From Hemibagrus wyckioides (Eukaryota > Chordata > Actinopteri > Siluriformes > Bagridae), in NCBI RefSeq assembly GCF_019097595.1, contig NC_080717.1:16061336-16125335 (forward strand): a DNA stretch of 64,000 bases. The letters run 5' to 3'. How positions within the stretch are numbered: position 1 is the stretch's first letter; each line of letters begins with the position of its first letter. The notes beneath the pieces were generated by a model that saw only the letters and a program-made list of their open reading frames with translations, did no database searches and had not been told where the DNA came from. This document shows positions 39,946 through 49,757 of this stretch, piece by piece. The translations under genes and the position numbers were made by a program.

Positions 39946-42131
39946 AGGACAAAAGAACAGGACTGAACAGTTGCGATGGTGACATGTTTTATGCAGTTGA
40001 GGAAATGACAAACAGGCCTTTCTCAGATCCCATTTCTTTGCAGCTGACCTCCAAAATGTGCAAAAAAATTGTCAATATGTGCAAACTCAGTTTTCCCCCC
40101 CCCTTTGCTTAGGAACACGTGTGAATTTGCTGTGTGAAAAGCAAGAGGGACTTGATCACTCTACTCCAAAGCTTTTCCCCCTTGTGTGTGTTTGATGGAT
40201 TATTTTGAGCCTTCTGGTTTTCTGACTTTAGTCTCTGCCGCTCCTAAATGTGAACAGTTTATTTTATCTATGATATAAAAGCAGTTTAAATAATTAATTG
40301 AAGCCTTTCTGGACCAGATTAATTGTTTGGTTTTTTTTTTTTTTTTTCTTTTGATGAAGCGGGAGGTGAAGCGCTTAAGGAGGAACATCATTTCACACAG
40401 TCATTTCTACTACATTTTAACTTTTAGGTAGGCTCTTAAAGCTGTTTTAGGGGTGCGGTAAAAGCATTTGAAGGTGTAGATGTCTGTGAATTTAGAAAGT
40501 AAGGCACACTTTTTATGCCAACATGATTACATCAATTTCCCTTCTCCTCAAAAGCCAATTGGAAATGTTTAATCTTTCAGAGGAGAATTTCCTATATTTT
40601 TTGAAATGTTAGGAATTTTACTAAAATTCCTAATTTCCTGCCTATAATTCTGCAGACTTCATAGTTTTGCAGTCTCATTTCTGACCATGTGCTCACTTCC
40701 CCTAGTGGTTACATTATTTCAGTAGCATTGATGGGTTGATGCTCTCGAACAGCATTCTCTTTCAACTTTTTTTTCTGATTTAGTTCGGTCAGCATGTTTA
40801 TTTTAATGGGAAGTGAGGCTAGTTAATATCTAGTTTTTTAAAATTAGGCATTGTTGCATATATTAGCTGTGAAACTAATTCTGGGTTTGCATATTTCACT
40901 GATCTACACATTATATGTGGAACATTAACCTCTTCACATACACTGTAAAATTGTAAGAATGATTACAGATCCACGTTCGATGCTTCTCAGGTGCTGTGTT
41001 TTAAATTTCAACCTACGCACATGAACCTAGAGACCATTGAAGCCTTTAACAGATGCCTTCAGTTCTCACACACAAAATACCCACATTTAACACCATCACC
41101 TGTACTGTCTACCTTGAATAAGTCAAAACTGTGGTAATGTGTTGTATCTTAAGTTGTATTGTTAGGTTCAAGTCTATTTTGCACTTTTCCGTACAGCTTG
41201 GTTGGTTATTGGAAGGTCTTTTTGAATGGAAATGCAAAACAGGACTCGTCTGAAACGCCTTCATTGAATTAGTGAGTTTACCTTAATTTCAACCTTGTAT
41301 TCAATGTACTCTGTTTGCACAAATTCTTCTCTTATATACCTCATAGGATTTGAGTTGCTTAAGTGCTGTGTACTTAAGCAGCCACCCCCCCCCCTTTGAC
41401 CAGTTTTATGTTTAATTACCATGGTCAATTATGCAAGGGAAAACCAATTTCACCTTCAGTTACTGAATAGGATCTACAAAGGGAAACCATTAACTGTGAT
41501 ATGTGCTGGTATGGTACTTTTGACTGTGAGTGTGCTGATATTTTTCTTCAGTGTATGTGGACGTTTTAGTTCTATAAGATTATATAGAGTAAAAATCCCT
41601 CTCAATATAGCATGATGGTGCCATGGCAAGTAGAGTGCAGGGTTTAATATGATCAGGTTTTTGCCCTAGTCTTTTGCAAAGGATCCACTTAAAGTGTGAC
41701 TGAACCTCCATCAATACTAGATAAATCTTTCTGTTCCGAGTTAGCACAAGCTTATATTAGTTTGTCCTATGAAACCTATATAATGGTGAAATTTAGGAAC
41801 GGTGGATCAAAAATGAATGAGTTTTTAGCTGAAGAGTTTATATTGAGTGGTGCCATTTTGGACAGGATGCAAATGCCAGCCTTTTTCACCATGTTATAAT
41901 AACCGATATGTGTCTTTGAAAGTGATTAAGAATGACAATGTCCAATGCTTATTAAATTATTGTTTGGGGTTTCTGGCTTCAAGACTAGGCTTAAATACAC
42001 CTTTTACTACTCCACTTTTAGTTTCCTTTATGTTTTCAGTTGTCTGTTCTACTATATTAGGATTATATATATGTACATAAAAGGTTTATTTTAAGAAACA
42101 AGTGTGAAGACCTATTGGAAATAAAATAAAC
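39946..42131 (+). other. cab39l1: 3' UTR of the MO25-family gene with poly(A) signals
   Basis: Follows the TAG at 39943-39945. No other gene is seen. Two overlapping AATAAA hexamers at 42120-42130 are the best end signals, giving a 3' UTR of about 2.2 kb. Homopolymer runs occur at 40330-40347 (T) and 41387-41395 (C). Confidence 0.6.
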
Positions 42132-42906
42132 AACTGTGTATGGCTCATCATTAATCATTGAAAAAGAAAAAAAAATGTAATGAAGTAACAACTTTAAGAC
42201 AAGAGTTCACCAGAGTTTTCTGAAATTGTTCTGAAATGTTAAAAAGCTGACCTGGTAGAGAGGAAACTACCTTTTTTTTTTAGGTGGATTGCAATTACAA
42301 TGCTGGATTGAGTATGTACACAGACTGCCTTAGTGTTTTTGCTTCCACTCCCAACAGACCAAATTTTCTACAGTGCAGACGTCCCCAAGCTTTTTTGTAG
42401 ACCTGGTTCAATCCTTGAAGTGTTTGTGGGGAAGCACTACCTGCTGCAATAACGTGGCTTAAAATGAACACTGGACTTTCTTGTCTTTCACAGAGTCACT
42501 AGTTATTAAAATGCTGGCATACGTGCTTTGGAGCCTTGAGTTCTGCCCAAGCCTTCTCCACCTTCCTCTGTAACCTCACCACAAATAAACAATTAGTCAC
42601 TGGTACAGAAAATGTCAAGAAAAATCTTCATTTTTCCATAACAATATGTCAAATCTGTTCAGGTCATTTATTTATTTAAAAAAAAATAGGCATATGTTGT
42701 CTCAAACATGGAAAAAGTTCAGTTTTATTGTCTCATCTCTGATGTTCACTTTACATGTTGACAGGTTATATTATTTAAAGAGCTTGATGGTTTCTTGGAT
42801 TCTTATCAATACCTTATGCTTTAAATATCTCCAGATGTTACAGAATCTTTGATGCTCCACAGATGCTGCAATTAAAACCACATAAACAAACAAAACGCGA
42901 ACCAAG

Positions 42907-43640
42907 TCACTGATTATCAAAGTCTTGTCGTAGATGCTTCAGAGCTAGGAGTTTCTGTGCATGATTCTCCTTCTCATCACCAAGTTGGACCAGAGTCTCA
43001 TCCAGCTCCATCTGCAGCCTCGCCACAGCAGCCTCATGCTCCATTCTGGCTGCCTGCACTTCCTTTGCACACTCAATCTTCTGTTGCTAATCTGGTGATA
43101 TCCATTGGCTTTTCTCAGATCAGCACTTAGCCTGTTTTCCTCCATGGCTTTTTCTTGGCTCTGCTTAGCAAGCTCCTCTAACTGAACACACATTTTGTAA
43201 ATTTCTATCTTCAGAGTTTTCAGCACCAGGTTTCGACGTGCTGTCTTTTTGCTTAGTTGTTCCTCAAAGGTTTTGAGAGGCATTTTCAGCCTCCATCTCT
43301 TTCTATTTTGTTCAGGGCTGCTCAGAATGTTGAGAGGTCCTTATGGTTCCAGATGCACCTCACTCTGTCATTAGAGTCTGTGCTTCTCCAGTGCATCAAC
43401 GAGAGGACTGTGCGTATTAACTGGATTCTCGTCTCTGCTTATTCTCTGTACCAGGTTCTTGTTCTCGATCATTTCTTCCGGTTCTAGATGTAGGTAGATC
43501 TGATTCCTAGACCTGGTTCTTTCAGAGAGCAGATTTATTTGTGTATAAGTGATTTGTGGCTCTTCAGTACTGTAGACTTTGCCTATTAGCAAGTCCTGGA
43601 AAGTAAAGTGAAGGCTGGAGTCACAGTAGATCTTGAAAGA
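42907..43640 (-). pseudogene. ccdc160: Decayed ccdc160-like coiled-coil gene
   Basis: On the minus strand, coiled-coil coding sequence is spread over different frames. A segment at about 43592-43374 includes EPEEMIENKNLVQRISRDEN and stops. A +1-shifted segment (43375 to about 43300) reads DRVRCIWNHKDLSTF, then TGA. The segment at about 43310-43085 includes KTLKIEIYKMCVQLEELAKQ and EENRLSADLRKANGYHQ. A further shift gives 43080-42907 with ARLQMELDETLVQLGDEKEN and the end LLALKHLRQDFDNQ. The C-terminal pattern (heptads, then LL..LR..F near the stop) resembles my memory of human CCDC160, and the position between phf6 and gpc3, on the phf6 strand, is where CCDC160 sits in human. At least three disruptions argue for a pseudogene over a single sequencing slip. 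Homology was judged by eye only. Confidence 0.55.
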
Positions 43641-45592
43641 AACAAATTTGTTGAGTGAGGATTAGCTCTACCTGTTTACTTATTTAATTTATTTATTCTT
43701 TTTTTTTTCATGTGTAGCCATGGAAAACTTGATTCATGACATCAGAATGTATTGTATTGCTAATGACCCAATTAGTTATGTTATAAATTTTACTATTTAA
43801 TGTTATGAAGAAGAAGCAGAAGAAGAAAGAAGAAAAATATAGCCCTTTCCACCTTTTTTACTCCTATGCTTTTTGTGAAATATCGCCATCTAGTGGTGAA
43901 GCTGCAAAATTCACACCAGCTGGTTCTTTAATCACAAAATATAGTTTGTTACTGGTAGCTCGAAGCTTTTATCCACAATACTGCCTTCATATAATAATAC
44001 AATGAGCAATTTACAAAAATTATACTGTATGCTGTATACAACTGTATATCTGTATGTAGGAAATTACAACAGGGCGGCGTGTTGAACTGCCCCCTGCTGT
44101 CCTGATCTAGCAATAACATATAAATAATAATTAAATAATGTCCATGCGCTGTCAGTTTGAGAATACCAAACTGCACATTAGTGATTCGGATTATAAAAGG
44201 TATTAAATAAAATCATTATCTCATGATATAAACAGTGAGCACTTTGAGTACTGTCAGTAAACTCACTGTTTGTTCTGTGTATCACACGTCTTACCAATTA
44301 GATCCACCAAACCACCAAAGCATATTTAGAACTATGTAATGTTCAGATCAGATACAATCACTTTAAACAAAGCAAGTGCTATAAATGTACAAATCAGAAT
44401 CAGTTTTGTTCACCATGTCACTCTTGTTTTTCCAACTATAAAAGTACAAAAGGAACTAAATTTGAGCAGCCTGAGTAGGCCTAGAAAAGAAACCATATTT
44501 AAGAGTAGGAAGGCATATTGTAATTTTTATAGCCTATTTTAAAACAAATAGACAGGACACCACTAGCAATAGAAACATGACTAGAGTTTGACGGCCTGGG
44601 AGCTTAGAGGGAAATCCAGCCGGGAATGTTTAAGGAAACTCTGCCTTTGATGCACAGCACAATGGCTCTATAGAGTTGTGGGGGTAGGGTTTACACAGGT
44701 CAGAGGTCATTTCAGCCTTCCTAGGGCTTTCCAGCTATTCGATAAGGCGCCTAAACCCAAAGGAAATTCTCCACACACACACACTTAAAGTGCTTGGTCA
44801 ACTATTAACCCTAAACGTCATTTTCTTATGTAAGAACTGCTTTTCCCAGGGTCTGATCATTTATGAACTAGTTTTGTTCAACATTAATTCACATTTTACA
44901 CATACACATTTTGATGGCATATAAGGCTTCTCCATGCTCTTTACCCAACCCCCAGCAACAACAACAACAACAACAAAAGGATGCTCTGCAATTACATGCA
45001 TGACATAACTTTTTGTGCTGCATCGAGAACTGGAGACATGGCTTCAACTTGAAACATCTGCGCACTAGCTGCACTACAAAGAGTTTTAGGATTAAGATTT
45101 ATATATGATTAAAACAAAATCCTAACACAACCCCAAAGTAGATTTTTATTATAATCATTTTATTATATTATTTTTTAAAAACATAGTATTTTATTTATAT
45201 ATATTTTTTAATTTAATTATATTTATATATATATATATATATACACTTTTTATCGCCTTCATCATTCCTTACTACTAGTTTTTTACATTAAGAACGAATA
45301 CTAACTTCTTGTGCCGTTTTGTATGCACGTTCTTGGGATTTTAAGTAGTTGGTTTTGAGAATATTCAATAACCTAAATGACTAATCAGGCGGTTATAACA
45401 TAACTATTTGTTTATTTTATTGTTATGCTGAAAAGATTGTACATGAGTGAAAAATGTGTAACGTGGGGAAGCGTATTAGACTGTGTTCATTTGTTTTGAT
45501 GAAGCTGGAATCAAAGACGCAGGAGCCGCAATAATTATGCAAATGGTATTGTAGCGGATGTTGTCGTGCCCCGAGTGCAGGAGTGTGTGTAT

Positions 45593-45644
<52 letters not shown>

Positions 45645-47871
45645 ATGTGTGTGAGAGAGAGAGAGCGAGCGAGCGAGTGAGCGCGAGCGCACTGGGGAGG
45701 CGCCCAACACAGCCCCAACACATGACCAGACGTTCGCGCCTCTTTTGGATTCTCGAAGATTCAAAACAAGTTTTCGAGGTAAATTGACAGATTTATCTTC
45801 TCTAAAGGTTATAATTATCATTTTAAACAAAGTTATTTTCTGTTACTTTGACGATATCCTGACTTTAGTGTGTGTGTGTGTGTAAAAAACTCATCGTGTT
45901 TTCCTTGCAGAGGCTTTTGTGTGACAGACCACAGCTCCCAGTGTAGATAACACAACAATAGTTAACATCTAGACCAGTGTGATATCGCTCCTGTACTGCT
46001 CACTTTTTTTTGCAAATACAGTCGTGTTTTAAAAACTAAACCTTTTTACATTGTTCACGAGAAACGCCTGTGTTCTCCTTTGATTGCTATTTATTTATTT
46101 ATATTTTTATTTAATCACCACCTGTTTGATTCAACACCAAAAACCTAGATTAGCTACTCTATCTAAATCGAGTTTTTCAGTTAATTTAAAAATGTTTTTT
46201 TTTTCCTCCCAGCTATGTTATTCACACGTATCGGCTCTAATGTGATATCTTGGTTACTGTGTTTGGTCTGAACTCAATGGGTTTCATAGCTGAAATCCAA
46301 TCCGTACTTCAAAGTCTGGCCTTCCCTCGAGTCCAGGTAGGCCTATTAGGAACCCAAAGTGGCTTCACAACAACAATGTCTAACTTTGGGACAAATTCAT
46401 CAGTCAAATCCTGCTTTATTCCATGAAGCTGCTGTAGCAGTCCGTCCTAATGCTACGTTGTTCAGTGGAAGTGTCTACATTGCGTGAAATCACTATATAG
46501 CGACGGAGTAGTGAAAACGCGGATATATGGACACAGCGCTGTGTTTATATATATATTTAGGAAGCTTTCTAAGTTTTACACCAGCAGTTCTTGGGGTTAT
46601 TTGTAACTCCCCCATCCCCCTTTAAACGTGTTGTGCTGCAACACAACGATTTACACGAGGTCACACTCTCAATCTCGCTTATCTTCAGGCCAACCGGTTG
46701 TGCTGGGTTATCAGCTTTTAATTGTACTTTTCGAATAGTTGTAAAATACGAGGCTACACCACGAAATCCTGCCGGAGTTTCTGAGGAGCTGATCATCTTC
46801 CACGAGCTCTTCATCTGCAACAATGAGGAGGCGCTTGGAGAGCGGGCCTTCTACTGCTTTATTTATTTATTTAACACTGAGGTCAAAACGGAAATGGTGG
46901 ATTTATGATTTATGTATGTAGTCTGAGAATAATCTTCCAGTTCCCAGGTTTAAGACTGGGTTTTAACTTTAGGCTAGACTATAGTTCTGTGTTGGTTTTT
47001 GCTTGGTTCCTTCCGTTCTCCTCAATGGAGATCCTCCATTTTGATGATGAAGGGCGCGTGGAAAACACGCTGCTGAAGAGCTCGACCAATTCAGCTGAAT
47101 CCGGTCTGTTATTCTGGATAAAAAAATATCTGGATATTTCACATTTTGAGCACAAAACTGAAAGATTTCGACAGGTAAAATTTCACTCGCTCGGTTAATA
47201 TTATTCCTCATTAAATGATTTGGGTGGCCACGTGACTTGCCTTCAAACTGATCCCATTATTTTATAAGTGGTTCATATCTGTTTTACATAAGTTTTTAAC
47301 CACTTACTAATAGATTTAGAAAGTCTGATATGTTTGGACTTCAATAATGGAAATCAAATGAGTTTCTACAAAGAAAAGCAAAGCACGTGCTTGCTTCCTG
47401 TCCCATTAATCTACTTCATTTACCCGGTAATACACTCCATTAAGTGATTGGGAAGGCCACGTGATGGCTCATCAAAACGGATTCACGTAGCCGAAGTCGA
47501 AATAATAGTTTGAACGCATTAATCGTCCGGGTTCTGAAACTAAAGTAGGACGTATAACATTTACGTAGTTGTGGTTGATTTCTATAAATTATCATCAAAA
47601 GTTTGCTTAATTGTTTAAATATTTCTGAGTTGTTTTTCCCCTTCAAATTGTAAATTTTAATTGTATGATATATAATACATATGTATTTATTTATTTTTTA
47701 TTTTTATTTATTTTATAGAGGCTATTTTCCCGCGTCGAGTGGGAAAAGTAAATTAAGTTTTATTTTGGGTTGATCATCTTTTACGATTTCTAACCAAAGT
47801 GACCAGCCATCATATATATTTCGGCCATTTAGGATTGTTGTAATTTGCTTTGATGGTTTTTTGTCCTACAG
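43641..47871. other. Spacer upstream of the miR-17-type cluster
   Basis: No protein gene recognised; ORFs at 45423-45830 are translations of a microsatellite and those at 46569-46908 lack any family signature. CpG-containing sequence around 45550-45780 ends in a possible donor (TCGAG then GTAAAT at 45779), and a good acceptor (CCTTGCAG) precedes 45911. These could be the start of the primary miRNA transcript, but splicing there is unproven. Confidence 0.4.
45592..45690. repeat. Compound microsatellite (GT)n-(GA)n-(GAGC)n
   Basis: Alternating GT with a few AT interruptions (45592-45652), then GAGAGA, then GAGC units. The opposite-strand ORFs rich in THTHTH and SLSLSHT are translations of this repeat. 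Confidence 0.95.
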
Positions 47872-47925
47872 GATGTTGGAAGATTCATCTGGATCCTGCC
47901 TCCTTTAAAGCCACTCTGAAAGAGA
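47872..47925 (+). other. Candidate exon of the miRNA cluster primary transcript
   Basis: A 54-nt segment bounded by a strong acceptor (TTTTTTGTCCTACAG) and a consensus donor (GTGAGT at 47926). It lies 43 nt before the mir-18 mature strand, so the hairpins would fall in the following intron. It has no coding features. Confidence 0.35.
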
Positions 47926-47957
47926 GTGAGTGCTTGTAAGCGAAACAAGCCTTCTAC

Positions 47958-48042
47958 GCTTTTCCTGCTAAGGTGCATCTTGTGTAGTCAGTGAAGTAGT
48001 GTAGTATCTACTGCGCTAGATGCTCCTTCCGGCAGTAGACAG
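47958..48042 (+). ncRNA. mir18c: pre-miRNA mir-18 (mir-18c-like)
   Basis: Mature 5p at 47969-47990 begins TAAGGTGCATCTTGTGTAG, carrying the miR-18 seed AAGGTGC. As I recall it, zebrafish miR-18c differs at one position. The 3p strand at 48010-48033 begins ACTGCGCTAGATGCTCC. The flanks CTGC and GCAG close the stem. It is the first member of the cluster. Confidence 0.93.
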
Positions 48043-48173
48043 TGTACTTTAAACGACTGGAAATCATACCCTGTGTTAAACGTGTGTAAACCTCCTTGAA
48101 TTATTGATCATGTCCTATTTGTTAACACACTCTCCAAAGAGGATGTAATGGCACTTTGCGCATAGGGCTTGTG

Positions 48174-48254
48174 GTCCTGGCAGTTCCAAAGTGCTCACAG
48201 TGCAGGTAGTGACCGCGGATCTACTGCAGTGTGTGCACTTCATGTATTGCCGGA
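48174..48254 (+). ncRNA. mir20b: pre-miRNA mir-20b (miR-17 family)
   Basis: Mature 5p at 48187-48209 begins CAAAGTGCTCACAGTGCAGG with the AAAGTGC seed of the miR-17/20/93/106 family. The 3p strand at 48223-48244 begins ACTGCAGTGTGTGCACTTC. The arms pair across a loop at about 48210-48222, and GGCAGT/ATTGCC extend the stem. It starts about 218 nt after the mir-18 mature strand. Confidence 0.94.
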
Positions 48255-48292
48255 TATCTGCATCAGAACAACTGGAGCAACAATGGGAATGC

Positions 48293-48378
48293 TCTGTTGC
48301 ACGGCGAGTTTTGCAGGTTTGCATCCAGCTTTAATACAATATGCTGTGCAAATCCATGCAAAACTGGCGGTTACAGGG
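48293..48378 (+). ncRNA. mir19b: pre-miRNA mir-19 (mir-19b/19c type)
   Basis: Mature 3p at 48345-48367 begins TGTGCAAATCCATGCAAAAC, the miR-19b form (miR-19a has TCTATG at the centre). The 5p strand at 48307-48329 begins AGTTTTGCAGGTTTGCATCC. Complementarity between the arms is nearly continuous. Whether it should be called 19b or 19c cannot be settled from one copy. Confidence 0.95.
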
Positions 48379-48577
48379 GAAAATTTCAGTTAACCTAAAA
48401 CTAAAATTAGACATGACATGCTTTTCAATTACACTGTAATATATATATATATTGTATGCAAGATTGTACTGTATTTAGATAAGGATATAAACATGATGTT
48501 TGTTGTTTCACCAGCTGATGGCTAGTTTATTTATGTATTTATGGACAGTCTTTGTCTAGTTGCATGCAAATGTTTGT

Positions 48578-48688
48578 CTTGCTGTTTTCGGGTGGATGAC
48601 TTTGCAATTTTAGCGATACTCTAAATTTTCTCTGAAATTTTGAAAGAAAAAAAATTGCACGGTATCCATCTGTAATCCGCCAGATCAC
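48578..48688 (+). ncRNA. mir363: pre-miRNA mir-363 (miR-92/25 family)
   Basis: Mature 3p at 48653-48675 begins AATTGCACGGTATCCATCTG with the ATTGCAC seed. The 5p strand at 48589-48610 begins CGGGTGGATGACTTTGCAAT. The loop of about 42 nt is unusually long and AT-rich. It is the last member of the cluster; no mir-92a hairpin was found before it. Confidence 0.94.
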
Positions 48689-49503
48689 GTGACCCCCACA
48701 GCAGCATCGTACGTGTTGAAACTATAACAGTAGTGATTACTTGTGCTGGTTCTAAGTATCATAACCAGCCTCTTTTTCTACATACAGGTAAATGAATATA
48801 CTCATCATAGACCTGGTGTAAAAATCTTTTTTTTTTTTTTTTTTGCCACGCACCAATACATGGAATCAGACCACCAGATGGCGATGTAGACTGATGTAAA
48901 AAAAAAAAAAAAAAATCTGTTTTCCTGGAACATTTTTGATTGTATTTATACAACCTAATAGGTTAAATATACAATTAGTTATATTTGGAAAGAATCTTGT
49001 ATGTTACACTGAGTTCAATAAATGTATCTATGCCTACATTATATACAAATTCTATCTGAGTTTTTAAGTTCAACAATAAATACACGTTGCATTTTTATTC
49101 GTTTGTCTCATGTGCACTACTTTCCAGAAAATATTAGGTTTATCTAGGTCTAACTTGCAACTTACTAAGTAGTTAAAATGGTGAAACATATAATCTAAAT
49201 TACAGGCATAGTATTAAGTGTAATAATTAAATCACATTTTTAAATTTTTTTACTAAAACTCATTTAGTGTGTTTTTTTCCCCCCATGTCTATTTGTGTGT
49301 TAAACTGTGTTACTGAGTTATTTAGGACATTTGTTTAGTCGGATTATTTCTAATGCGCATTGCTTAAAGCTGATATATTGTCCTATTTTGTGAGTGATCC
49401 TGAGTACACGCTGGAGGGCGATATTATAGCACACAACACGTGCGCGCCTCGGTACAGAACTGGCAACCCATCAGCTGTGCATGCCGCCAATGGAAGCAGA
49501 GTT
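48689..49503. other. Spacer between mir-363 and the gpc3 promoter
   Basis: About 0.8 kb, AT-rich with T and A tracts (for example 48828-48844 and 48899-48915). No gene is seen. Any primary transcript ending or reading through toward gpc3 would cross this stretch. Confidence 0.45.
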
Positions 49504-49510
49504 TATAAAA
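49504..49510 (+). promoter_or_regulatory. gpc3: TATA box of gpc3
   Basis: TATAAAA in a region of moderate GC content, about 250 nt upstream of the gpc3 ATG. A start site near 49535 would give a 5' UTR of roughly 220 nt. The context and spacing fit, but no transcript evidence is available. Confidence 0.5.
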
Positions 49511-49757
49511 GAACACACCGGGAGCATGAAGGCTGCTCATGTCAAGCGCAGATCTGCTGTTTAACTCCTGGTAACCAGGATCCGTGCTGATCTGGAGGAA
49601 GACCACCAGGAGAATAGTTTGTGGACAGCTGTGTCCGAACAAGAGGACGCGTACCACTAGAGTAGACTTGACGGAATCCGAATCGGGACACGGCTCATAC
49701 CGAGTGATCGAAAAATCGACTTTTTTCCAAATTTCTCATTTTTTTTCCTCTGTGGTC

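Noticed and set aside
45423..45830. 135-codon minus-strand ORF rich in TH and SL repeats, and its neighbours in other frames
   Set aside because: It is a translation of the GT/GA microsatellite at 45592-45690; all frames are open there.
46569..46908. 84- and 105-codon ORFs on opposite strands
   Set aside because: No recognisable domain and no splice context; they overlap each other, and the region is better explained as upstream sequence of the miRNA cluster.
47926..47968. gagtgcttgtaagcg as a possible mir-17/106a start
   Set aside because: It lacks the AAAGTGC seed and a complementary 3' arm before mir-18 begins.
48380..48577. Possible mir-92a hairpin between mir-19 and mir-363
   Set aside because: No TATTGCAC-type arm or suitable hairpin could be found on the plus strand.
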